A DNA stretch of 64,000 nucleotides from Bradyrhizobium yuanmingense. GTDB lineage: Bacteria; Pseudomonadota; Alphaproteobacteria; Rhizobiales; Xanthobacteraceae. The notes under the pieces were generated by a model. The model made no database searches, was not told the origin of the DNA, and saw only the letters and a list, made by a program, of their open reading frames with translations. The position numbers were made by a program, and so were the translations under genes. The stretch is from NCBI RefSeq assembly GCF_900094575.1, contig NZ_FMAE01000007.1, forward strand, positions 124,001 through 188,000, read 5' to 3'. This document shows positions 52,391-61,201 of the stretch, piece after piece; the first letter of the stretch is position 1; each line of letters starts with the position of its first letter.

Positions 52391-53647
52391 ATGGCGCAAC
52401 TGTCGGACGATTGCTTTGCCTTCGGCGGCCCGATGATGTCGGTCGACGAAGCCGTCGGCCTCATCACGGCGCGCGTCAACGCCATCGTCGATCTCGAGAC
52501 GGTGGCGCTGGTCGATGCCGACGGGCGCGTGCTCGCGCGCGATCTGGCCGCGCCTTTGCCGCTGCCGCCGTTCACCAACTCCGCCGTCGACGGTTACGCC
52601 GTGCGCAATGCCGACCTTCCGGCAAGCGCAGAGCAGGCCTTCCCGCTTGACGGCCGCATCCAGGCCGGCGGCCTTGCGCAAGCGCCGATCAAGCCCGGCC
52701 ACACCGCGCGCATCTTCACCGGCGCCCCGATGCCGCCGGATGCGGAGACGGTCTTCATGCAGGAGGACGTCCGCATCGATGCTTCAGGCAGGATCGTGCT
52801 GCCGCCGGGGCTGAAGCCCGGCGCAAATGTGCGGCCTGCAGGCGAGGACATTCCCCAAGGTCAGGTCGCGCTGCGCGCCGGCCAGCGCCTGCGGCCGCAG
52901 CACGTCGCCCTTGCCGCCGCGTTCGGCCTGACGAGGCTCGACGTCGTCAGGCGCATCCGTGTCGCCGTGTTCTCGACCGGCGACGAGCTCGCCTCGCCCG
53001 GCGAGCCGCGCGCCGCCTCGCAATTGTTCGATTCCAATCGCTTCATGCTGATGGCGATGCTGCGGCGGCTCGGCTGCGAGGTCAGCGATCTCGGCATTCT
53101 GCGCGATGAGCGAGCGTCGCTGGCGCGCGGCCTGAAGCAGGTCGCAGGCGGCCATGACCTGATCCTCACCACCGGCGGCGTCTCGACCGGCGAGGAGGAT
53201 CACGTCAAGGCGGCGGTGGAGAGCATCGGCTCGCTGGTGCTGTGGCGGATGGCGATCAAGCCCGGCCGTCCCGTGGCGATGGGCATCATCGACGGCACGC
53301 CGTTGATCGGACTGCCCGGAAATCCCGTCGCGAGCTTCGTGACATTCGTCCATGTGGTGCGACCGACGGCGTTGGCGCTGTCGGGCGCCTTGCCGGAGCC
53401 GCTCTTGGCGATCCCGCTGCGCGCGGCGTTCACCTACAGGAAGAAGTCCGGCCGGCGTGAATATGTGCGCGCCTCGCTGCGGCGCGCGCAGGACGGCGGG
53501 CTCGAGGCGATCAAGTTCCCGCGCGAAGGCGCCGGGCTCCTATCCTCGCTGGTCGAGACCGATGGCCTCGTCGAGCTCGGCGAGGACATTACGAATGTCG
53601 AGCCGGGGCAGGACGTGGGCTTCCTGCCCTACGCCAGCCTGATCTGA
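52391..53647 (+). CDS. moeA: Molybdopterin molybdenumtransferase MoeA
   Basis: This 418-residue canonical MoeA has PLPLPPFTNSAVDGYAVRNADL, VFSTGDELASPGEP, ILTTGGVSTGEEDHV and GLPGNPVASFVTF. It inserts molybdate (or tungstate) into adenylylated molybdopterin. It lies between mobB and the TusA-like gene and is the housekeeping-like member of the three MoeA-family genes in this locus. Its stop overlaps the next start (TGATG). Confidence 0.94.
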   Translation: MAQLSDDCFAFGGPMMSVDEAVGLITARVNAIVDLETVALVDADGRVLARDLAAPLPLPPFTNSAVDGYAVRNADLPASAEQAFPLDGRIQAGGLAQAPIKPGHTARIFTGAPMPPDAETVFMQEDVRIDASGRIVLPPGLKPGANVRPAGEDIPQGQVALRAGQRLRPQHVALAAAFGLTRLDVVRRIRVAVFSTGDELASPGEPRAASQLFDSNRFMLMAMLRRLGCEVSDLGILRDERASLARGLKQVAGGHDLILTTGGVSTGEEDHVKAAVESIGSLVLWRMAIKPGRPVAMGIIDGTPLIGLPGNPVASFVTFVHVVRPTALALSGALPEPLLAIPLRAAFTYRKKSGRREYVRASLRRAQDGGLEAIKFPREGAGLLSSLVETDGLVELGEDITNVEPGQDVGFLPYASLI

Positions 53648-53928
53648 TGCCTCCTAACGTTGACGCAGCCGCTCCGCCTCGCCATGGTGCGGCCATGACC
53701 AGGACGACACTCGATCTCACCGGGTTGAAATGCCCGTTGCCGGCCCTCAAGACGCGGAAGGCGCTCAAGCCGCTCAAGGCAGGGGACCAGCTCGAAGTTC
53801 ACTGCACCGATCCGCTCTCTGTGATCGATATTCCCAATCTGATCCGCGAGACCGGCGACAAGGTCGAGATCACCGAGCGCAACGAGGCGCGCATCGTGTT
53901 CCTGGTCGAAAAGAGCGACGCCCCGTAG
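53647..53928 (+). CDS. TusA-family sulfur-carrier protein
   Basis: The frame encodes 93 residues from the ATG overlapping the moeA stop; an ATG at 53695 gives a 77-residue form closer to the usual length. The active-site motif LKCPLPALKTRKAL places the persulfide-carrying cysteine at residue 29 of the long form. A role in passing sulfur towards FdhD and the formate dehydrogenase cofactor is inferred from its position between moeA and the dehydrogenase. Confidence 0.85.
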   Translation: MPPNVDAAAPPRHGAAMTRTTLDLTGLKCPLPALKTRKALKPLKAGDQLEVHCTDPLSVIDIPNLIRETGDKVEITERNEARIVFLVEKSDAP

Positions 53929-54020
53929 AAAGGCGAATGTTCACGGCGGCGGCCTTTGCGCTCCGCCGCGCCTCAGGCGACGTCGATAGGACTTCGCAAT
54001 CGCAGCATGAGACGCCTTTA

Positions 54021-54036
54021 TTGATCTTCCGGTCAA
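54021..54036. promoter_or_regulatory. Inverted repeat upstream of formate dehydrogenase
   Basis: TTGATCTTCCGGTCAA has TTGA and TCAA ends separated by 8 bp, two more than an FNR/FixK box, and a nested GATC-TTCC-GGTC. It lies 160 bp before the dehydrogenase start. It may be a regulator site or chance. Confidence 0.2.
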
Positions 54037-54132
54037 ATCGGGCTTGGCTCGGCCTTGCTCAAGAACGCAGGGCCGTGCTGGGCTCCGTTGAGCCGTGCAG
54101 CGTAACCACTTCCGCGAGCGTGATAATTTTCT

Positions 54133-54151
54133 TGGCATCTGGCATGCCAGA
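54133..54151 (+). promoter_or_regulatory. Candidate sigma-54 promoter overlapping a 14-bp palindrome
   Basis: TGGCATCTGGCATGCC at 54133-54148 has GG and GC dinucleotides with the 10-bp gap of -24/-12 promoters, though the -12 part (ATGCC) is a weak match. A perfect palindrome, TCTGGCATGCCAGA, covers 54138-54151 and could instead be an operator. The dehydrogenase start is 45 bp downstream. Confidence 0.35.
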
Positions 54152-54195
54152 GGATAGAAGTGGAGTCCTGATAAGGACGAGATCGAGACGAAGCG

Positions 54196-55902
54196 ATGAG
54201 CCACGAGGACGTGCACAAGGTCCGCTCCTTCGAGCATCCCGGTGAGGGACGCCGACGCGCCAAGGCGACCCCCAAGGGGCGGCAGGTCGATCCCACGGCC
54301 GCGCACGAGATCGAGCTGTTGCTCGGCGACAGGCCGCGGCGGCGCGATCTGTTGATCGAATATCTGCACCTGATCCAGGACAAGTATCACCAGATCTCGG
54401 CGGCGCATCTGGCCGCACTCGCCGACGAGATGAAGCTCGCCTTCGCCGAGGTGTTCGAGACGGCGACCTTCTACGCGCATTTCGACGTGGTGAAGGAAGG
54501 CGAGCCCGACATTCCCCCGCTGACGATCCGCGTCTGCGATTCGCTCACCTGCGCGATGCTTGGCGGCGAGAAGCTGCTCGAAGATCTGCAGAGCGCGTCA
54601 GGTCCCGGCATCCGCGTCGTGCGCGCGCCGTGCGTCGGACGTTGTGATACTGCGCCCGCCGCGGAAGTCGGTCACAATTTCGTCGACCACGCAACAATCG
54701 CCAACGTCATGGCGGCGGCGAAGGCCGGCGACACGCACGCGCATCTGCCCAGATATACCGAGTACGATGCCTACCTCGCCGGTGGCGGCTACAAGCTGCT
54801 CAATCGTCTGCGCTCCGGCGAATTGTCGAAGGACGATCTCCTGAAAGCGCTCGACGACGCTTCGCTGCGCGGCCTTGGCGGCGCCGGCTTCCCCACCGGG
54901 CGTAAATGGCGCGCCGTGCTGGGCGAGCCCGGGCCGCGGCTGATGGCGATCAACGGCGACGAGGGCGAGCCCGGCACGTTCAAGGACCGCTATTATCTCG
55001 AAACAGATCCGCATCGCTTCATAGAGGGCATGTTGATCGGCGCCCACGTGGTGCAGGCGAGCGACGTCTACATCTATCTGCGCGACGAATATCCGGCCTC
55101 GCGCGAGATCCTCCAGCGCGAGATCGCAAAGCTTCCGTCGGGCGGCCCGACGCTGCATCTGCGGCGCGGCGCCGGCGCCTACATCTGCGGCGAGGAATCC
55201 TCGCTGCTGGAGAGCATCGAGGGCAAGCGCGGCCTGCCCCGGCACAAGCCGCCTTACCCGTTCCAGGTGGGCCTGTTCGGCCTGCCGACGCTGATCAACA
55301 ATATCGAGACGCTGTGGTGGGTGCGCGACATCGTCGAGAAGGGCGCCGATTGGTGGAAGGGCCATGGCCGCCACGAGCGTCACGGCCTGCGCAGCTTCTC
55401 GGTCTCGGGCCGCGTCAAGAATCCCGGCATGAAGCTCGCGCCCGCGGGCATCACCGTGCGCGAGCTGATCGAGGAATATTGCGGCGGCATGGCCGACGGC
55501 CACCAGTTCTACGCCTATCTGCCGGGCGGTGCGTCCGGCGGCATTTTGCCTGCAGCGATGGACGACATCCCGCTCGATTTCGGCACGCTGGAGAAATACG
55601 GCTGCTTCATCGGCTCGGCTGCGATCGTGATCCTGTCGCACAAGGACAGCGTGCGGTCGGCCGCACTGAACCTGATGAAGTTCTTCGAGGACGAGAGCTG
55701 CGGCCAGTGCACGCCGTGCCGCGTCGGTACCCAGAAGGCGGCGCTGCTGATGCAAAGGCCGGTCTGGAACCGTGCCTTGCTGGAAGAATTGAGCCAGGCG
55801 ATGCGCGATGCCTCGATCTGCGGGCTCGGACAGGCGGCATCGAATCCGCTGTCTTCCGTGATCAAATATTTCCCTGACGAGTTCAAGGAAGCGGCCGAAT
55901 GA
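54196..55902 (+). CDS. fdhB: NAD-dependent formate dehydrogenase beta subunit (NuoE-NuoF fusion)
   Basis: The 568-residue protein fuses a thioredoxin-like [2Fe-2S] domain (residues to about 165; cysteines in RVCDSLTCAM and APCVGRCD) to a NuoF-like flavoprotein. NADH-binding GLGGAGFPTGRKW, FMN-binding INGDEGEPGTFKDRYY and the [4Fe-4S] motif ESCGQCTPCRVG..SICGLG are all present. It passes electrons from the catalytic subunit to NAD+. The two-domain fusion is that of tungsten-containing FDH1 of Methylobacterium. It overlaps the alpha-subunit gene by 4 bp. Confidence 0.93.
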   Translation: MSHEDVHKVRSFEHPGEGRRRAKATPKGRQVDPTAAHEIELLLGDRPRRRDLLIEYLHLIQDKYHQISAAHLAALADEMKLAFAEVFETATFYAHFDVVKEGEPDIPPLTIRVCDSLTCAMLGGEKLLEDLQSASGPGIRVVRAPCVGRCDTAPAAEVGHNFVDHATIANVMAAAKAGDTHAHLPRYTEYDAYLAGGGYKLLNRLRSGELSKDDLLKALDDASLRGLGGAGFPTGRKWRAVLGEPGPRLMAINGDEGEPGTFKDRYYLETDPHRFIEGMLIGAHVVQASDVYIYLRDEYPASREILQREIAKLPSGGPTLHLRRGAGAYICGEESSLLESIEGKRGLPRHKPPYPFQVGLFGLPTLINNIETLWWVRDIVEKGADWWKGHGRHERHGLRSFSVSGRVKNPGMKLAPAGITVRELIEEYCGGMADGHQFYAYLPGGASGGILPAAMDDIPLDFGTLEKYGCFIGSAAIVILSHKDSVRSAALNLMKFFEDESCGQCTPCRVGTQKAALLMQRPVWNRALLEELSQAMRDASICGLGQAASNPLSSVIKYFPDEFKEAAE

Positions 55903-58667
55903 CCAAGATTACGTTCGAACTCGACGGCAAGCAGGTCGAGGCCAAGCCCGGCGAGACCATCTGGCAGGTCGCAAAGCGCCAGGGCCGCGACATTCCGCAC
56001 CTCTGCTATTCGCCGGCGCCGGACTATCGCCCCGACGGCAATTGCCGCGCCTGCATGGTCGAGATCGAGGGCGAGCGCGTGCTCGCCGCGTCCTGCAAGC
56101 GCACGCCGTCAGTCGGCATGAAGGTGAAGACCGAGAGCGCTCGCGCGACTGCTGCGCAGAAGATGGTGATGGAGCTGCTGGTCGCAGACCAGCCGGCGCG
56201 CGAGACCAGCCACGATCCGGAGTCGAAGTTCTGGCATTGGGCCGAGACCACTGGCGTCACCGAGAGCCGCTTTCCAGCCGCCGAGCGCTGGGCCACCGAT
56301 GCCAGCCATCCGGCGATGCGCGTCAATCTCGATGCCTGCATCCAGTGCGGCCTGTGCGTGCGCGCCTGCCGCGAGGTCCAGGTCAACGACGTCATCGGCA
56401 TGGCCTACCGCAATGCCGGCGCCAAGATCGTGTTCGACTTCGACGACCCCATGGGCGAGTCCACCTGCGTGGCCTGCGGCGAATGCGTGCAGGCCTGCCC
56501 GACCGGCGCCTTGATGCCGGCCGTGATGCTCGACGACAAGCAGACGCGCGTCACCTATGCCGACAAGAAGGTCGATTCGCTCTGCCCGTTCTGCGGCGTC
56601 GGCTGCCAGGTCACCTATGAGGTCAAGGACGAGAAGGTGATCTATGCGGAAGGCCGCGACGGCCCCGCCAATCACAATCGTCTCTGCGTGAAGGGCCGCT
56701 TCGGCTTCGACTACATCCACCATCCGCATCGCCTGACGAAGCCGCTGGTGCGGTTGCCGAACGCGAAGAAGGATGCGAACGATCAGGTCGATCCGGCCAA
56801 TCCGTTCACGCATTTCCGCGAGGCGAGCTGGGAGGAAGCGCTCGACATCGCCGCCAAGGGCCTCGTCAAGATCCGCGACGAGAAGGGCGTGAAGGCGCTG
56901 GCCGGCTTCGGCTCGGCCAAGGGCTCGAACGAAGAGGCCTATCTGTTCCAGAAGCTGGTGCGCACCGGCTTCGGCTCCAACAACGTCGATCACTGCACGC
57001 GCCTCTGCCACGCTTCGTCGGTCGCGGCGCTGTTCGAAGGCCTCAGCTCGGGCGCGGTGTCGGCACCGTTCTCTGCCGCCATGGACGCCGAGGTCATCAT
57101 CGTGATCGGCGCCAATCCGACTGTGAACCATCCGGTTGCGGCGACCTTCATCAAGAACGCGGTCAAGCAGAACGGCGCAAAACTGTTCGTTATGGATCCG
57201 CGCCGGCAGTCGCTGTCGCGGCATGCGACCAAGCATCTGCAGTTCAAGCCCGGCTCCGACGTCGCCATGCTGAACGCGATGATCAACACGATCATCACTG
57301 AGGGCCTGACCGACGACCAGTACATCGCCGGCTACACCGAGGGTTTCGAGGACCTCAAGGAGAAGATCAAGGAGTTCACGCCGGAGAAGATGGAGCCGAT
57401 CTGCGGCGTCCCGGCGCAGACCTTGCGCGAGGTGGCGCGCACCTATGCGCGCGCGAAATCGTCGATCATCTTCTGGGGTATGGGCATCAGCCAGCACGTC
57501 CATGGCACCGACAATGCACGCTGCCTGATTGCGCTCGCGCTGATCACCGGCCAAGTCGGCCGTCCCGGCACCGGCCTGCATCCGCTGCGCGGCCAGAACA
57601 ACGTGCAAGGCGCTTCCGATGCCGGCCTGATCCCGATGTTCCTGCCGGACTACCAGCCGGTGGGGCGCGATGATCTGCGCGGCAGCTTCGAAAAGCTCTG
57701 GCAGCAGGATCTCGACCCCGTCCGCGGCCTGACCGTGGTCGAGATCATGAACGCGATCCATGCCGGCGAGATCACGGGCATGTATATCGAGGGAGAGAAT
57801 CCCGCGATGTCCGATCCCGATCTGCAGCACGCGCGCCATGCGCTGGCGATGCTCGATCATCTCGTGGTGCAGGATCTCTTTGTTACCGAGACTGCGTTCC
57901 ACGCCGACGTGATCCTGCCGGCCTCGGCTTTCGCCGAGAAGGACGGCTCCTTCACCAACACCGACCGCCGCGTGCAGCTGGCGCGTCAGGTGATCAAGCC
58001 GCCCGGCGATGCGCGCCAGGATCTCTGGATCATCCAGGAGATCGGCAAGCGCATGGGCCTGCCGTGGAACTATGCCGGACCCGGCGACGTCTTCACCGAG
58101 ATGGCAGAGCTGATGCCGTCGCTGAAGAACATCACCTGGGAACGGCTGGTGCGCGAAGGCGCGGTGACCTATCCGGTCGACGATCCGAACAAGCCCGGCA
58201 ACGAGATCATCTTCACCACGGGCTTCCCGACCGCGAGCGGCCGCGGCAAGATCGTGCCGGCCAAGGTCATCCCGCCGGACGAGATTCCCGACGACGAATA
58301 TCCGATGGTGCTCTCGACCGGCCGCGTGCTGGAGCACTGGCACACCGGCTCGATGACGCGCCGCGCCCAGGTGCTCGACCAGATCGAGCCCGAGGCGGTC
58401 GCGTTCATGTCGCCAAAGGACATGCGCAACAAGAAGCTGGTGCCCGGCGATTTCATTCGCCTGGAGACCCGCCGTGGCGCCGTCGAGGTCAAGGTCCGCT
58501 CCGACCGCGACGTGCCGGAGAACATGGTGTTCATGCCGTTCTGCTACGCCGAGGCGGCAGCGAACCTGCTCACCAACCCGGCACTGGACCCGTTCGGCAA
58601 GATCCCGGAGTTCAAGTTCTGCGCGGCGCGGGCCGAGCGCGCCGTGATGCAGGACGCGGCGGAGTAG
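55899..58667 (+). CDS. fdhA: Formate dehydrogenase alpha (catalytic) subunit
   Basis: The 922-residue protein has an N-terminal [2Fe-2S] ferredoxin domain (HLCYSPAPDYRPDGNCRACMVE), ferredoxin clusters (CIQCGLCVRACREV; CVACGECVQACP) and a molybdopterin oxidoreductase core with its own [4Fe-4S] motif (CPFCGVGCQVTYEV). The catalytic residue is Cys370 in VDHCTRLCHASS, followed by His371; no UGA codon, so it is the cysteine form. It oxidises formate to CO2 at a bis-MGD metal that may be W or Mo. It is cytoplasmic, with no Tat signal. Confidence 0.94.
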   Translation: MTKITFELDGKQVEAKPGETIWQVAKRQGRDIPHLCYSPAPDYRPDGNCRACMVEIEGERVLAASCKRTPSVGMKVKTESARATAAQKMVMELLVADQPARETSHDPESKFWHWAETTGVTESRFPAAERWATDASHPAMRVNLDACIQCGLCVRACREVQVNDVIGMAYRNAGAKIVFDFDDPMGESTCVACGECVQACPTGALMPAVMLDDKQTRVTYADKKVDSLCPFCGVGCQVTYEVKDEKVIYAEGRDGPANHNRLCVKGRFGFDYIHHPHRLTKPLVRLPNAKKDANDQVDPANPFTHFREASWEEALDIAAKGLVKIRDEKGVKALAGFGSAKGSNEEAYLFQKLVRTGFGSNNVDHCTRLCHASSVAALFEGLSSGAVSAPFSAAMDAEVIIVIGANPTVNHPVAATFIKNAVKQNGAKLFVMDPRRQSLSRHATKHLQFKPGSDVAMLNAMINTIITEGLTDDQYIAGYTEGFEDLKEKIKEFTPEKMEPICGVPAQTLREVARTYARAKSSIIFWGMGISQHVHGTDNARCLIALALITGQVGRPGTGLHPLRGQNNVQGASDAGLIPMFLPDYQPVGRDDLRGSFEKLWQQDLDPVRGLTVVEIMNAIHAGEITGMYIEGENPAMSDPDLQHARHALAMLDHLVVQDLFVTETAFHADVILPASAFAEKDGSFTNTDRRVQLARQVIKPPGDARQDLWIIQEIGKRMGLPWNYAGPGDVFTEMAELMPSLKNITWERLVREGAVTYPVDDPNKPGNEIIFTTGFPTASGRGKIVPAKVIPPDEIPDDEYPMVLSTGRVLEHWHTGSMTRRAQVLDQIEPEAVAFMSPKDMRNKKLVPGDFIRLETRRGAVEVKVRSDRDVPENMVFMPFCYAEAAANLLTNPALDPFGKIPEFKFCAARAERAVMQDAAE

Positions 58668-58720
58668 GCTTCGCCGGGAACGACGGCTGGAGTGTGGCGG
58701 GAAATTTCCACCCACACCGT

Positions 58721-58838
58721 CATTGCGAGCCACCGGGTCCGCGCGAAGCGCGGCCCCGATGACAGGCTCCGCGAAGCAATCCAGACTGCCTCCGCGGCAA
58801 GATTCTGGATTGCTTCGTTGCTTCGCTCCTCGCAATGA
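58721..58838. repeat. Palindromic repeat after the formate dehydrogenase genes
   Basis: Outer arms CATTGCGAG / CTCGCAATG-like and inner arms GCGAAGCAATCCAG / CTGGATTGCTTCG match the repeat at 51723-51796, with extra sequence inserted in each arm. It probably ends the dehydrogenase transcript as a long hairpin. Confidence 0.75.
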
Positions 58839-58856
58839 CGGTGGTAAATACCGTTC

Positions 58857-59330
58857 ATGTCCATAGTCACCCCCGCGACACGCGCACTCACGGCCGCCGG
58901 TGTTGCTTTCACGGTTCACACCTACGACTATGACCCCGACGCCGAGAGCATCGGGCTCCAGGCGGCGGCCGCGCTCGGCGAGGACCCGGCGCGCGTCCTG
59001 AAGACGCTAATGGCGCTAGTCGACGGCAAGCCGGTCTGCGTGGTCGTGCCGTCCGACCAGGAAGTCTCGATGAAGAAGCTGGCGGCGGCGGCGAGCGGCA
59101 AGTCGGCGCAGATGATGAAGCCGCCCGAGGCCGAGCGCGTCACCGGCTACAAGGTCGGCGGCATCAGCCCGTTCGGGCAGCGCAAGCCTGTGCGCACCGT
59201 GATCGAGCAGAGCGCGCTTGCGCATGATCTCGTCTATCTCAATGGAGGCCAGCGCGGCCTGCAGGTCCGGCTCAAGCCCACCGATGTGCGGGATGTTCTT
59301 AAGGCGATCGTGGCGGATGTGCTGGCTTGA
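58857..59330 (+). CDS. ybaK: Cys-tRNA(Pro)/Cys-tRNA(Cys) deacylase, YbaK/EbsC family
   Basis: The 157-residue protein matches YbaK in length and pattern: TPATRALTAAGVAFTVHTYDYDP, VLKTLMALVDGKPVCVVVPSD, the catalytic-region lysine in EVSMKKLAAA, and VGGISPFGQRKPV. It hydrolyses Cys-tRNA(Pro) made by mistake by prolyl-tRNA synthetase. It is a housekeeping gene unrelated to the flanking loci and starts right after the palindromic repeat. Confidence 0.92.
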   Translation: MSIVTPATRALTAAGVAFTVHTYDYDPDAESIGLQAAAALGEDPARVLKTLMALVDGKPVCVVVPSDQEVSMKKLAAAASGKSAQMMKPPEAERVTGYKVGGISPFGQRKPVRTVIEQSALAHDLVYLNGGQRGLQVRLKPTDVRDVLKAIVADVLA

Positions 59331-59348
59331 AGGCGATGGGACGGGATC

Positions 59349-60434
59349 ATGAGGTGGCCGCTTCTGGCGTGGCTCGCGGTGCTGCTCGGCCTCGCGTTTC
59401 CGGCAGAGGCACATGAGGTCAATCTCGTCACCGCGCGCGTGGGGCTGAGCCCTGATCGCTCGGTGAGCGTCGAGCTCGGGTTGAAGGGCAGCGATGTCGA
59501 TCGCCTGATCGGTACGAAGATCTATGATCCGAAACGGGACGCGGTCGATCCCGCCGCCGTCGAAGCGGCCAAGCCCGCGATCCTCGCCTATATGGTCACG
59601 CATCTGGCTGTTACAGGAGGTGCCAGGGCCTGCTCCGCCGGAAATGCAGCGATCCTGGCGGATGGTGACGGCATCGTCTACCGCAACAGCTTTGCTTGTG
59701 CCGACGCTGCCGGCGATATCATCTATCGCTCCACCGTGCTGACGGAGAAAGACAGGGCGGCGCGGCAGGTGGTGCTGATCGCGCAGGGCAGGTCCGAGAC
59801 ACAGGCCTTGCTCGACGCCGACAACACGACGGTGACCCTCTCGACGGCGCCGCCGTCGCTGTTCTCGACGATGCAGCGTTATCTCGTCACCGGCGTCGAG
59901 CATATCTTCCTCGGTTACGATCACGTCGCATTCCTGGTCGCGATTGTCTTGTGGGCACGGCGGCTCTTGCCGGTCGTCAAGATCGTGACCGCCTTCACCA
60001 TCGCTCACTCGATCACCCTGTCGCTGGCGGCCCTGAACATCCTGGTCATCCCGAGCCGCATCGTGGAGCCCGCGATTGCGGCTTCGATCGTCTTCGTCGC
60101 GGTCGAGAACTTCTTTTCGCGCGATGTCGACCGGCGCTGGCGGGTGGCTTTTCTGTTCGGCTTGATCCACGGCTTCGGCTTCGCCGGTGTGCTGCGCGAG
60201 ATCGGCCTGCCGCCCAATGCGATCGTTCCGGCGCTGGCCGCCTTCAATGTCGGCGTCGAGATCGGGCAGATCGCGATCGTCGCGCTGATGTTGCCGGTAC
60301 TTGGCCTGCTGGACCGCGTGACTGCGGCCGGCCGAGAGAAGCCGGCACGAGCGGCAAGGCTGGTCTATGCCATCTCCGCAATGATCGGTCTGCTCGGCGG
60401 CTATTGGCTGCTGACGCGAGTGTTCGAGGCGTGA
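59349..60434 (+). CDS. HupE/UreJ-family membrane protein
   Basis: The 361-residue protein has a Sec signal (LLAWLAVLLGLAFPAEA-HEV), a periplasmic domain of about 150 residues, then a six-helix membrane part with the family motif YLVTGVEHIFLGYDHVAFL and histidines in AFTIAHSITLSLAAL and FGLIHGFGFAG. Shorter HupE/UreJ proteins are nickel permeases or accessory proteins. The long periplasmic extension marks the second subfamily, whose substrate is not settled. It lies 18 bp behind ybaK. Confidence 0.85.
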   Translation: MRWPLLAWLAVLLGLAFPAEAHEVNLVTARVGLSPDRSVSVELGLKGSDVDRLIGTKIYDPKRDAVDPAAVEAAKPAILAYMVTHLAVTGGARACSAGNAAILADGDGIVYRNSFACADAAGDIIYRSTVLTEKDRAARQVVLIAQGRSETQALLDADNTTVTLSTAPPSLFSTMQRYLVTGVEHIFLGYDHVAFLVAIVLWARRLLPVVKIVTAFTIAHSITLSLAALNILVIPSRIVEPAIAASIVFVAVENFFSRDVDRRWRVAFLFGLIHGFGFAGVLREIGLPPNAIVPALAAFNVGVEIGQIAIVALMLPVLGLLDRVTAAGREKPARAARLVYAISAMIGLLGGYWLLTRVFEA

Positions 60435-60447
60435 TCGGGCAGACGAC

Positions 60448-61143
60448 TTACTGCTTCTGCAACAGTTTCAGCCGGCAGCGGAGAGCTTCGCGGATGTGTG
60501 CACGCGCGAGCTGCTCCGCCTTGTCGCCGTTGCGGGTGGCGATCGCATCGAGGATCTTCCGATGCTCGCCGTGGCTGGTCGTCGAGCGTCCCGCCACCGT
60601 GAAGGTGGTCGGGCCGAGCAGGGCGATCCAGTCCTGCAATTCCCGCGAGGCGTTGTCGAGATAGCGGTTGCGCGCTGCGCGGCAGATGGCCTCGTGGAAG
60701 GCGCGGTTGAGCCTTGCCATTTCTTTTGCCATCTCGGCGGCATCCGTCGCGGATGCCTCGACAAAGGCCTGCTCAATATCGCGGAGCGCGTCGATCTCCG
60801 GCTGTGAGGCGTGCTCAGCGGCAAGGCGCGCGGCGGCGCCTTCCATGATCTCACGCATGGCGTAGAGCTCAAGCACCTCGGAGATGTCGAGATTGCGGAC
60901 GATCAGCCCGCGGCCGCCGGCAGGCGCGACGAAGCCGCGCGCGGCGAGCCGGCCCAGCGCTTCCCGCACCGGCGTGCGACTGACCTTCAGCCGCTGGGCG
61001 ACCTCTTCCTCGCGAAGGCGGTCGCCGGCGCGGTAGCTGCCGGCCTGGAGCGCTTCGCACAGCGAGCGGAACACGGCTTCGCCGAGCGCAACGCCGCCGC
61101 CGCGCGCGATCGTTCCACTTGAGCCTGCCGGACGCCTGGCCAT
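60448..61143 (-). CDS. GntR/FadR-family transcriptional regulator
   Basis: The 231-residue regulator starts at the ATG at 61143 behind GAGGGAC. It has the GntR winged helix (RLREEEVAQRLKVSRTPVREALGRLAARGFV) and a helical FCD effector domain with metal/acid-binding residues (RLNRAFHEAICRAARN; SHGEHRKILDAI). It is divergent from tcuA-tcuB and should control them; a perfect palindrome lies between. Its ligand is probably tricarballylate or a related tricarboxylate. Confidence 0.9.
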   Translation of the reverse strand: MARRPAGSSGTIARGGGVALGEAVFRSLCEALQAGSYRAGDRLREEEVAQRLKVSRTPVREALGRLAARGFVAPAGGRGLIVRNLDISEVLELYAMREIMEGAAARLAAEHASQPEIDALRDIEQAFVEASATDAAEMAKEMARLNRAFHEAICRAARNRYLDNASRELQDWIALLGPTTFTVAGRSTTSHGEHRKILDAIATRNGDKAEQLARAHIREALRCRLKLLQKQ

Positions 61144-61201
61144 TGTCCCTCGATGCGTACCCTGCCCATGCAGAGATGCCGCTTGCGTAGCTGATGTATA
61201 T

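Noticed and set aside
57000-57020. Selenocysteine formate dehydrogenase
   Set aside because: The catalytic position reads TGC (Cys370), not TGA, and no SECIS-like hairpin is needed to read through.
56109-58919. A 936-codon open frame on the minus strand
   Set aside because: It lies entirely opposite the formate dehydrogenase alpha gene and continues into the repeat; its translation is His/Arg/Asp-rich with no domain. Long antisense frames are expected in high-G+C coding DNA.
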